From assembly GCF_001642995.1 (NCBI RefSeq), contig NZ_LOHS01000030.1, positions 1-50,188 on the forward strand: DNA of 50,188 nt, in the 5' to 3' direction. The notes under the pieces are model-generated. The model worked only from the letters and a program-made list of their open reading frames with translations. It made no database searches and was not told the origin of the DNA. Positions 23,554 to 30,467 of the stretch are shown here, one piece after another. Numbering within the stretch: position 1 is the stretch's first letter; each line of letters starts with the position of its first letter. This stretch comes from Streptomyces jeddahensis (GTDB taxonomy: Bacteria > Actinomycetota > Actinomycetes > Streptomycetales > Streptomycetaceae). A program made the translations under genes and the position numbers.

Positions 23554-25347
23554 TCAGCGCCCCAGTCGCAGGGCGTGCTGCGCAGCCAGCCGCACGGGCG
23601 CGTTCTGGGCGCCATAGCCGCGGTAGCCGCCATCGCGCTGGACGAGCTCGAAGAAGACGCGTCCGACGGTCTCGGTGTAGCAGTGGCGGAATTCGCCGTG
23701 CTCGTCGCGGTCGTAGAGGATGCCGAGTTCGCGGTAGGTCTCCAGCTCGCCGGGGGCGAACTCGTAGCGGGCCGCCAGGTCGTCGTAGTAGTTGACGGGC
23801 ACCGGCAGGAGCCGGCCGCCCGCCTCCCTGACCCGGCGGACGGCCGTGACGAGATCGTCGACGGCGAACGCGATGTGCTGGGCGCGGCCGCCCTCGTCGG
23901 TGGGGGCGGGCCCGACGCCGAGCGCGATCCGCACGCCCCCGTCGGGGGTGGTGACGGCACGGCTGCGCAGCAGTCCGTACGGGTCGGCGACGTCGACGCT
24001 CTCCTGCGCCTGGAGCCCGAGCACACTGCGGTGGAAGAGGGCGGCCTCGTCGAACTGGTGCCAGGGCTGGGTGAGCGCCAGGTGGTCGATGCGACGGATG
24101 CCGGTGCCGGGTGCGGGGGCGTACTCGACGGGCGTGAAGTCGCCTGTCCAGCTGGGGAGTTCGGGCTGGTCGGTGGCGCAGAAGAACAGCTGTGTGCCGT
24201 CGGGGGCGGCCACCGCGTCGAGCGGCGCGTCCTCGGGGGCGCGGCGGCGCGGCAGCACGGGGGCGAGCAGCGCCTCGGCGCGCCGGGCTGCGGCGGCCGG
24301 GTCCGGGGACTCCAGGCCGATGGCGGCGAGGGAGAGGACGTCGCGGCTGCCGACCGGACCGGTGTTGAGCAGGACGCGTGCGTCGCCCTGCTGCCACAGC
24401 TCCACCGGCTTGCTGCGGTGCCTGGCGGTACGGGCGAAGCCGAGGGCGCCGAGCAGCGCGGAGGCCGGTTCGGCGTCGGGCGTGACGAGTTCGGCGAAGG
24501 CGACTCCGGTGGGCACGACCGGGTCCGGCGGGGCGACCAGCCCGGTGGCCTCCTGCAGGACGATCAGTGAGCGCTGGGCGTCGACGGCGGTCGGGCGCGC
24601 GTCGGCCTGCCGGAACACGTCGTTGAACACCTCGAGGGACAGCGGCCCTTGATAGCCGGCACGCACCACATGGCCGAGGAACCCGGCGACGTCGAATCCG
24701 CCCTGCCCCGGGAAGCAGCGGTAGTGGCGGCTCCACTGCAGCACGTCCATGGCCATCAGCGGCGCGTCGGCCAGCTGCAGGAAGAAGATCTTCTCGCCGG
24801 GGATCTCCTCGATACCCTTGGGATCCGAACCGCGGGCGAGGATGTGGAAGCTGTCCAGGCAGGTGCCGAGCGCCGGATGATCGGCGGCCTCGACGATGCG
24901 CCAGGCGTGGTCGTACGTGTTGACGTGGCGGCCCCACGCGAGCGCTTCGTAGGCGACGCGGATGCCGTACTCCTCAGCCAGCTCGGCGAGTCGGCGCAGC
25001 TGGGCGGCGGCGAGGGCGTCGTCGTCCACGGCGAGCGGCGAGACGCTGGAGCACACGAGCACCGTGTCGGCGCCCAGCCGCCGCATCAGCCGGAACTTGT
25101 GCTCGGCCCGCCGCAGATTGCGGGCGAACTCGTCCTCCGGTACGGCCTCGATGTCGCGCATCGGCTGGTAGAGGTCGATGGTGAGGCCGAGGTCGGCGGT
25201 GCGGGCCCGGATCTCCTCCGGGGTGAGGGGGCTGGCGAGCAGATCGTTCTCGAAGATCTCCACGCCGTCGAAGCCGGCCCGTGCCGCCGCCGTGAGTTTC
25301 TCGGTGAGGGGGCCGCTGAGCGAGACGGTGGCGATGGACGTACGCAC
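23554..25347 (-). CDS. quiC: 3-dehydroshikimate dehydratase fused to an HPPD-like VOC domain
   Basis: This 597-aa protein has the two-part QuiC/QsuB architecture. The N-terminal half is a sugar-phosphate-isomerase-like TIM barrel with candidate metal ligands E134 (AYEALAW), D165 (LDSFH), Q191 (QLAD) and E239 (LEVF). The C-terminal half is a vicinal-oxygen-chelate domain like 4-hydroxyphenylpyruvate dioxygenase, with the potential iron triad H422, H491 and E567 conserved. The dehydratase converts 3-dehydroshikimate to protocatechuate in the cytosol; the role of the VOC half in such fusions is unclear. It is the second gene of an operon with the quinate/shikimate dehydrogenase, 87 bases downstream of it, beside a TetR regulator and an MHS transporter. 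Confidence 0.9.
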   Translation of the reverse strand: MRTSIATVSLSGPLTEKLTAAARAGFDGVEIFENDLLASPLTPEEIRARTADLGLTIDLYQPMRDIEAVPEDEFARNLRRAEHKFRLMRRLGADTVLVCSSVSPLAVDDDALAAAQLRRLAELAEEYGIRVAYEALAWGRHVNTYDHAWRIVEAADHPALGTCLDSFHILARGSDPKGIEEIPGEKIFFLQLADAPLMAMDVLQWSRHYRCFPGQGGFDVAGFLGHVVRAGYQGPLSLEVFNDVFRQADARPTAVDAQRSLIVLQEATGLVAPPDPVVPTGVAFAELVTPDAEPASALLGALGFARTARHRSKPVELWQQGDARVLLNTGPVGSRDVLSLAAIGLESPDPAAAARRAEALLAPVLPRRRAPEDAPLDAVAAPDGTQLFFCATDQPELPSWTGDFTPVEYAPAPGTGIRRIDHLALTQPWHQFDEAALFHRSVLGLQAQESVDVADPYGLLRSRAVTTPDGGVRIALGVGPAPTDEGGRAQHIAFAVDDLVTAVRRVREAGGRLLPVPVNYYDDLAARYEFAPGELETYRELGILYDRDEHGEFRHCYTETVGRVFFELVQRDGGYRGYGAQNAPVRLAAQHALRLGR

Positions 25348-25434
25348 GGCGGTGCTCCTTCGATGAGTTCTTATCGGGCTCGGTGCTGTCCCGGGACTGC
25401 TTCGGACGCCCTGTCAGGCTCGGGCTCGGCCCTC

Positions 25435-26319
25435 TCAGGCGTGGGCTTCGGCGGCGCCCGCCAGTTCCGCGATGTCGGCGAGCATCCGGGCGCTGTCGGG
25501 CTCCCTGCCGGTGAACAGCCGGAACGCGTCGACCGCCTGGAAGACGGCCATGCCGCCGCCGTCGAGCGTGGCGCAGCCGAGAGCGCGGGCGGTCCGCAAC
25601 AGCTGGGTCTCCAGCGGCCGGTAGACCACCTCGGCGACCCACAGGCCCGGGTGGAGCAGCTCGGCCGGGAACGGCAGTCCCGGATGCGCGGCCATGCCGG
25701 TGGGTGTGGCGTGCACGAGGCCGTCGCCCGCCGCGATGAGGGCCGGGAGCCGGTCCGGAGCGGCGGCCGTCGCCCGCCCGTCGCCGAAGTGGCGGTTGAG
25801 CGATGCGGCGAGATCGGAGGCCCGTTCCGGCAGCGCATCGACGACGGTGAGCCGTCCGGCGCCGAGAGTCAGCACAGCGTGCGCCACCGCGGCCCCGGCA
25901 CCCCCCGCCCCGAGCTGTACGACATGGTCGAGCGAGGCGTCCGGCAGCCCACGGGCGAACGAGGCGGCGAAGCCCGTGACGTCGGTGTTGTGTCCGACGG
26001 CCCGGCCGTCCTCGAAGACGACGGTGTTGACCGCGCCGAGGGCCTCGGCCCCGGGTGAGAGCGCGTCGAGGTGCTCGATGACGAGCTGCTTGCACGGGTG
26101 GGTGATGTTCAGCCCGTCGTAGCCGAGGTCGCGGGCGGCCCGGAGCAGATCGCCGACCCTGTCGGGCGTGACACCGAGGACGTCGATGTCGATCAGCCGG
26201 TAGAGGTAGCGCAGGCCCTGGCGGTCGGCCTCACGTTCATGGAGCGCTGGGCTGAGCGAGGGCCCGACGCCGGCGCCGATCAGGCCGATGAGGAAGGAGT
26301 CCTGGGTCGTGGGTGCCAT
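25435..26319 (-). CDS. qsuD: Quinate/shikimate dehydrogenase (QsuD type)
   Basis: This 294-aa protein is an AroE-superfamily dehydrogenase. Substrate-binding SLSPALHE, catalytic K77 in NITHPCKQ and D113 in GHNTDVTGF are present, as is the nucleotide loop QLGAGGAGAAVAHA. The C-terminal blocks TLDGGGMAVFQAVDAFRLFTG are those of catabolic quinate/shikimate dehydrogenases such as Corynebacterium QsuD, rather than biosynthetic AroE. It would oxidise shikimate to 3-dehydroshikimate, and quinate to 3-dehydroquinate, feeding the dehydratase encoded next. No 3-dehydroquinase lies in the cluster, so quinate use would need the enzyme from elsewhere. A palindrome 32 bases upstream of the ATG suggests regulation by the divergent TetR protein. 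Confidence 0.88.
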   Translation of the reverse strand: MAPTTQDSFLIGLIGAGVGPSLSPALHEREADRQGLRYLYRLIDIDVLGVTPDRVGDLLRAARDLGYDGLNITHPCKQLVIEHLDALSPGAEALGAVNTVVFEDGRAVGHNTDVTGFAASFARGLPDASLDHVVQLGAGGAGAAVAHAVLTLGAGRLTVVDALPERASDLAASLNRHFGDGRATAAAPDRLPALIAAGDGLVHATPTGMAAHPGLPFPAELLHPGLWVAEVVYRPLETQLLRTARALGCATLDGGGMAVFQAVDAFRLFTGREPDSARMLADIAELAGAAEAHA

Positions 26320-26350
26320 CGCTGCCTCTCGCCGTCTTCCAACGTAATGT

Positions 26351-26364
26351 ACGAACTGGTTCGT
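26351..26364. promoter_or_regulatory. Palindromic operator candidate upstream of qsuD-quiC
   Basis: ACGAAC-TG-GTTCGT is a perfect palindrome in the qsuD/tetR intergenic region, 32 bases before the qsuD start and within AT-richer promoter-like DNA. It is the strongest candidate for the site of the divergent TetR regulator. Confidence 0.6.
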
Positions 26365-26554
26365 TAGTCATATCAGGCGCTCGGCTCGACAGGAAGCCCC
26401 CTCCGGAAACTCCGGGGGCTGCGCGGACCGTTGATCTACACGGGCCCGCGAGCGGGACCGGCTTCTACAATCGCCACCATCGGGCAGGACCCAAGCCCCG
26501 CCCGGCGGCACCAGTGCCCCACACCGGCTTCACCCACTCCGAAGGAACCAACGG

Positions 26555-27220
26555 ATGACCACTGTCGAAGAACCGGCCCGACCCGGCGGACGCATCCGCG
26601 ACGCCGCCCGCACCAAGGCCGAGATCCTCGACGTGGCGACCCAGGAGTTCGCCCGCGCCGGGTACACGGGTGCCCGCGTCGACGAGATCGCGGCCCGCAC
26701 GCGCACCACGAAACGGATGATCTACTACTACTTCGGCGGCAAGGAGCAGCTGTTCACGGCCGTACTGGAGCGTGCGTACTCCGTGATCAGGCAGGCCGAG
26801 CAGGAGCTCGAAGTCGAGCATCTCGACCCGGTCGCGGCCATCCGCCGGCTGGCCGAGCTCACCTTCGACCACCACGAGGCGCACCCGGACTTCATCCGGC
26901 TCGTCAGCATCGAGAACATCCACGAGGCGGAGCACATCGCCGCGTCCGAGGCGCTCGGCAAGCTCAGCTCGCCCGCGATCGAGGTGATCCGGCGGATCCT
27001 CGAGGCGGGCCGGGCATCGGGCCTGTTCACGGCCGATGTCGACGCGGTGGACCTGCACGCGATGATCAGCGCGTTCTGCTTCTTCCGGGTCGCCAACCGA
27101 CACACGTTCGGCGCCCTCTTCGGCCGCGACCTGGTCGCCGCGGACCAGCGGGAGCACTACCGGAACATGCTCGGCGACATGGTCATCGCCTACCTCACGG
27201 CGGACCGCTCGGCGGACTGA
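26555..27220 (+). CDS. TetR-family regulator of the quinate/shikimate cluster
   Basis: This 221-aa protein has an N-terminal TetR helix-turn-helix (ILDVATQEFARAGYTGARVDEIAARTRTTKRMIYYYFGGKEQLF, about residues 24-68). A helical C-terminal ligand and dimerisation domain of the TetR_C class follows, with HEAHPDFIRLVSIENIHEAEH. It sits between the divergent qsuD-quiC operon and the co-directional MHS transporter, which places it to control both in response to a hydroaromatic acid or protocatechuate. GAAGGA precedes the start. Different palindromes lie in front of the two flanking transcription units. Confidence 0.9.
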   Translation: MTTVEEPARPGGRIRDAARTKAEILDVATQEFARAGYTGARVDEIAARTRTTKRMIYYYFGGKEQLFTAVLERAYSVIRQAEQELEVEHLDPVAAIRRLAELTFDHHEAHPDFIRLVSIENIHEAEHIAASEALGKLSSPAIEVIRRILEAGRASGLFTADVDAVDLHAMISAFCFFRVANRHTFGALFGRDLVAADQREHYRNMLGDMVIAYLTADRSAD

Positions 27221-27258
27221 ACGCCAGAGCCACGCAGGACCGGTTTCTGCGCGACCCC

Positions 27259-27287
27259 TTGACAGGCGGGATACGCGAGCGCAACAT
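27259..27287 (+). promoter_or_regulatory. Candidate promoter of the MHS transporter gene
   Basis: A perfect -35 hexamer TTGACA (27259-27264) is followed after 17 bases by CAACAT (27282-27287), a modest -10. The predicted start of transcription falls just before the operator-like palindrome at 27303. Confidence 0.4.
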
Positions 27288-27302
27288 CCGTAGCCACTCG
27301 CT

Positions 27303-27324
27303 ATTAACTATCCAGTGAGTTAAT
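27303..27324. promoter_or_regulatory. Operator-like inverted repeat before the MHS transporter
   Basis: ATTAACT and AGTTAAT, perfect complements, are separated by eight bases in an unusually AT-rich spot just downstream of a candidate promoter. The arrangement suits a repressor site, although its sequence differs from the qsuD palindrome. Confidence 0.55.
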
Positions 27325-27434
27325 CACCCGCCTTCCGACCGGAGCGCCGGTGACAGCCGCCCCCGACCCTGAGGGGCCCGGCTCTCCTCACCTCACCCGC
27401 TCTACCCTTCTCCGGAAGCCCCCAAGGAGCCGCC

Positions 27435-28775
27435 GTGACCGTCCCCGACGCCCACCAGGGCCAGCCGCGAAAGGCTGCGCTCGCTGCCTGGATCGGCAGC
27501 GCCCTCGAGTACTACGACTTCTTCATCTACGGCAGCGCCGCCGCGCTGATCTTCCCCAAGATCTTCTTCGACGAGTCGGACCCGGCCACGGCGACCCTGC
27601 TGTCGCTGGCCACCTTCGGCGTCGCGTACGCGGCCCGTCCGATCGGCGCGCTGTTCCTGGGCCATGTCGGAGACCGTCTGGGCCGCAAGAAGATCATGGT
27701 CTTCACACTGATCCTGATGGGCGTGTCCACCTTCCTCATCGGCTGCCTGCCGACACGGGCGCAGGTCGGCACCCTCGCCCCCGTCCTCCTGGTGCTGTGC
27801 CGCATCCTGCAGGGCATCTCGGCCGCAGGTGAGCAGGCGAGCGCCAACTCCATGACGCTGGAACACGCACCGCCGCACCGCCGCGGCTACTTCACGAGCT
27901 TCACGCTCAACGGCACGCAGGCGGGCCAGCTCCTCGCCACCCTCGCCTTCATCCCGGTCGCGGCCCTGCCCGAGGACCAGCTGCTCAGCTGGGGCTGGCG
28001 CGTCCCGTTCTGGCTCAGCGTCGTCGTCGCCGTCGTCGGCTACGTCATCCGCCGCACGCTCGAGGAGACCCCGGCCTTCACCCAGCAGGCCGCGACCGAG
28101 GGCGTGGCCAAGCTTCCGCTGCTGGTGCTGTTCCGCGAGCACTGGGCGGACGTGCTGCGCGTGATCGCCGGTGCCCTGGTCGCGTCGGTCAGCACGATCT
28201 TCACCGTCTGGGCCCTGGCGTACGCGACCAGCGACTCGGTCGGCCTGGACCGCTCGAGCATGCTGTGGGTGGGCGCGCTCGCCAACCTGGTCGCCCTCGG
28301 CGCCATCCCGCTGTGGGCCAGGCTCTCCGACCGCATCGGCCGCAGGCCGGTCTTCCTCACGGGTGCCGCCGGCAGCGCGATCATGATGTTCGCCTACCTC
28401 TGGGCCATCTCCACCGGCTCGTACCCGCTGGTCCTGATCCTCGGCATCGCCACCTTCGGCATCGTCTACAGCGCCGCCAACGGCATCTGGCCCTCCTTCT
28501 ACGGCGAGATGTTCTCCACGCGCGTACGCCTGTCGGGCATGGCCATCGGCACGCAGATCGGCTTCGCCGTCGCCGGGTTCGCCGTGACGTTCGCCGCGGA
28601 GATCGCCGGCCCGAACGGTGACGACTGGTCGGCCGTGGCCCTGTTCACGGCGGTGCTCTGCATCCCGCCGGTGCTCGCCGCGCTCACCGCGCGCGAGACG
28701 CACAAGGTGCCGACGGAGCAGCTGGGCCTGCGGCGACCGCAGGAGGCGGCAGGGCGCGAGACCGTGGCGGCCTGA
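27435..28775 (+). CDS. MHS-family MFS symporter, probable shikimate/quinate importer
   Basis: This 446-aa membrane protein belongs to the metabolite:H+ symporter branch of the MFS (ShiA/KgtP/ProP-like). It opens with the family's ALAAWIGSALEYYDFFIYG, followed by ARPIGALFLGHVGDRLGRKKIMV between helices 2 and 3, ILQGISAAGEQASA, and the second-half loop LSDRIGRRPVFL. About 12 membrane segments are visible. The neighbouring dehydrogenase and dehydratase make shikimate or quinate the likely substrate. The start is the GTG at 27435, with AAGGAG eight bases upstream. A terminator hairpin follows. Confidence 0.88.
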   Translation: MTVPDAHQGQPRKAALAAWIGSALEYYDFFIYGSAAALIFPKIFFDESDPATATLLSLATFGVAYAARPIGALFLGHVGDRLGRKKIMVFTLILMGVSTFLIGCLPTRAQVGTLAPVLLVLCRILQGISAAGEQASANSMTLEHAPPHRRGYFTSFTLNGTQAGQLLATLAFIPVAALPEDQLLSWGWRVPFWLSVVVAVVGYVIRRTLEETPAFTQQAATEGVAKLPLLVLFREHWADVLRVIAGALVASVSTIFTVWALAYATSDSVGLDRSSMLWVGALANLVALGAIPLWARLSDRIGRRPVFLTGAAGSAIMMFAYLWAISTGSYPLVLILGIATFGIVYSAANGIWPSFYGEMFSTRVRLSGMAIGTQIGFAVAGFAVTFAAEIAGPNGDDWSAVALFTAVLCIPPVLAALTARETHKVPTEQLGLRRPQEAAGRETVAA

Positions 28776-28784
28776 CATTCGGGC

Positions 28785-28821
28785 GCTTCGGGGCCGGGCT
28801 CGGTGAGGCTGGCCCCGAAGC
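28785..28821. terminator. 11-bp hairpin after the MHS transporter
   Basis: GCTTCGGGGCC and its perfect complement flank a 15-base loop between the transporter stop and the end of the convergent lectin-domain frame; it probably serves both strands. Confidence 0.75.
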
Positions 28822-28845
28822 ATGTTCACGCGGCTTGTGCCGGGC

Positions 28846-29160
28846 TCACGCCGGCTTCAGCTGCCACTGCTGGCAGGTGTTGCTCAGCCACGACCACTGC
28901 CGTACGTCGGCTCCGTCCGCCGTCGAGCAGTTCGCGACGTCGGCGACCTTGCCGGTGGCCTGGTTGACGATGCGCACCCAGCCGCCCGACGCTGTGGCGA
29001 CGAACCGGAACTTGCCGCTGTTGCGGTTGACGATGGTGTACGTCGTGGAGGCGGTCGACGGTTCTCCCGACGGCCCCGCGAGGGGCGTACTGAGGGGCGC
29101 CCGAGCTGCACTACTCGGGCGGGCGCAGGCCGCCAGCAAGGTCAGTAGGCGACGGGCCAT
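28846..29160 (-). CDS. Ricin-type lectin domain: separate small protein or frameshifted GH43 tail
   Basis: The frame encodes a C-terminal ricin B-type carbohydrate-binding repeat (YTIVNRNSGKFRFV, VRIVNQATGKVADV, ADVRQWSWLSNTCQQWQLK). In related arabinanases such a domain can follow the GH43 catalytic domain in one chain, but here it lies in a different frame from the GH43 gene, which stops at 29142. Two readings fit: a frameshift has cut the lectin off, or it is translated from its own ATG at 29160, overlapping the GH43 end by 19 bases. The ATG has GGAG six bases upstream and begins MARRLLTLLAACARPSSA, which could act as an export signal. Only one short lectin repeat is present. Confidence 0.5.
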   Translation of the reverse strand: MARRLLTLLAACARPSSAARAPLSTPLAGPSGEPSTASTTYTIVNRNSGKFRFVATASGGWVRIVNQATGKVADVANCSTADGADVRQWSWLSNTCQQWQLKPA

Positions 29161-30140
29161 CCGCTGCTCCAGTTCAGAAGGTTGATCCCGAGCTTCGGGG
29201 TGCCGTTGTCGTTGGCGTCGTAGTAGTGGTAGACGATCAGGTCGCCGTCCACGTCGTTCATGATCGACTGGCCGCCGGGGCCGATGATGCTGCCGTGCGA
29301 CTCGAGGACGGGCGTGCCGCCGTTGTTCATCATGGCGACTCCGTTCTTGTCGTAGTACGGGCCGGTGATGCTGGTGGCGCGGCCCACCTTGACCTTGTAC
29401 GTCGAGCTGGTGCCCGCGCAGCACGTGTCGTACGAGGCGAAGAGGTAGTAGTAGCCGTTCCGCTTCACGATGTACGGCGCCTCGACGGCCTTGGTGCCGG
29501 TCGGGCGGGAGGCGAGCGAGTACCGGGTGGTATTCGTGGAGAGCTGCTTCCCGGTCGACGGGTTGATCTGGATCATCTTGATCCCCGTCCACCAGGAGCC
29601 GAAGGACAGCCACCACTTGCCGTCACTGTCGACGAAGAGGTTCGGGTCGATGGCGTTGTAGTCGTTGAACGAGTTCGACGTGTAGACGATGCCCTGGTCC
29701 GTCCAGCTGCCCGGCTGCCCTGTGGTGGAGGTCGCGAGCCCGATGGCCGAGGTGTTCGAGCCGAACTTCGAGACGGAGTAGTACATCAGGTACTTGCCGC
29801 CGTGGTACGAGATGTCGGGCGCCCAGGCCTCCGGGACGGAGGAGTAGCTCGACCACCAGCTGGGGCGCGAGCCGAACGCGTCGGCGCCGGCGCTGAAGGC
29901 GATCCGGTCGGTCGAGGTGCGGTTGCTGATGCCGCCGCCGGTGGCGTAGAGCAGGTATTGGCCGGACGAGGTGCGGATCATGGTCGGGTCGTGGACGACG
30001 GTCGCGCCCGTGACACGGCCCGGGTTGGGGTACGCGTTCGCGGTGCTGGGGATCAGGGCGAGCAGCGCGGCTGCCGGGACGGCGAGGAGCACCCGTCCGC
30101 GGGCGCGGCCGGTGCGGGTACTGCGGGAGGTGCGGCTCAC
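29142..30140 (-). CDS. Secreted GH43 arabinan endo/exo-1,5-alpha-L-arabinanase
   Basis: This 332-aa precursor has a signal peptide (basic N-terminus, then VLLAVPAAALLALIPSTANA) and a GH43 five-bladed propeller. The catalytic base lies in VVHDPTMIR, the pKa-modulating Asp in NAIDPNLFVD and the acid in AVEAPYIVKRNGYYYLF; SSVPEAWAPDIS is typical of arabinanases. It should cut alpha-1,5-arabinan outside the cell. The GTG at 30140 follows AGGAGG within eight bases; an upstream GTG lacks a site. It is the last enzyme gene of the arabinan locus but has its own operator-like site upstream, so it may have its own promoter. The lectin domain expected after the catalytic domain is out of frame. Confidence 0.88.
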   Translation of the reverse strand: MSRTSRSTRTGRARGRVLLAVPAAALLALIPSTANAYPNPGRVTGATVVHDPTMIRTSSGQYLLYATGGGISNRTSTDRIAFSAGADAFGSRPSWWSSYSSVPEAWAPDISYHGGKYLMYYSVSKFGSNTSAIGLATSTTGQPGSWTDQGIVYTSNSFNDYNAIDPNLFVDSDGKWWLSFGSWWTGIKMIQINPSTGKQLSTNTTRYSLASRPTGTKAVEAPYIVKRNGYYYLFASYDTCCAGTSSTYKVKVGRATSITGPYYDKNGVAMMNNGGTPVLESHGSIIGPGGQSIMNDVDGDLIVYHYYDANDNGTPKLGINLLNWSSGWPVAY

Positions 30141-30290
30141 TCGGGACCTCCTGGGCGGTTGTGGGGGTTGTGGGTGGTGGCAGGCGGCAACAGACACCTG
30201 CCACCAAGCAGCCGGACAGAGGCCATGGGGCGTCCGAAATACCGGACAGCGGCCGCCTGTTCGGACACTTACGGCTCGGAAACGTAGAAT

Positions 30291-30303
30291 CGAAGCGCTT
30301 TCG
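30291..30303. promoter_or_regulatory. LacI-type operator-like site upstream of the GH43 gene
   Basis: CGAAGCGCTTTCG is a near-perfect match to the CGAAGCGCTTCG palindrome at the right end of the window. It lies between the terminator of the upstream gene and the GH43 start, in a promoter-like position. Confidence 0.6.
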
Positions 30304-30395
30304 CGTCAACGCTTCTCACAGCACGACTTCCGCCACTCGCACGCCATTTCACGCCACACGTCACGACACCTGCCGTCACGCGCAGTGCAGAAAGC

Positions 30396-30445
30396 CGGGC
30401 CCGCGCCACGCGACCATGGATCACAAGTCGCGCGGCGCGGGCCCG
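30396..30445 (-). terminator. Strong two-part hairpin after the GH39-like gene
   Basis: A perfect 12-bp outer stem (CGGGCCCGCGCC and complement) and an inner six-base stem lie 22 bases past the stop of the GH39-like gene. It should end or attenuate transcription before the GH43 gene. Confidence 0.85.
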
Positions 30446-30467
30446 CTTCATGTTCGGCGACCGTACG

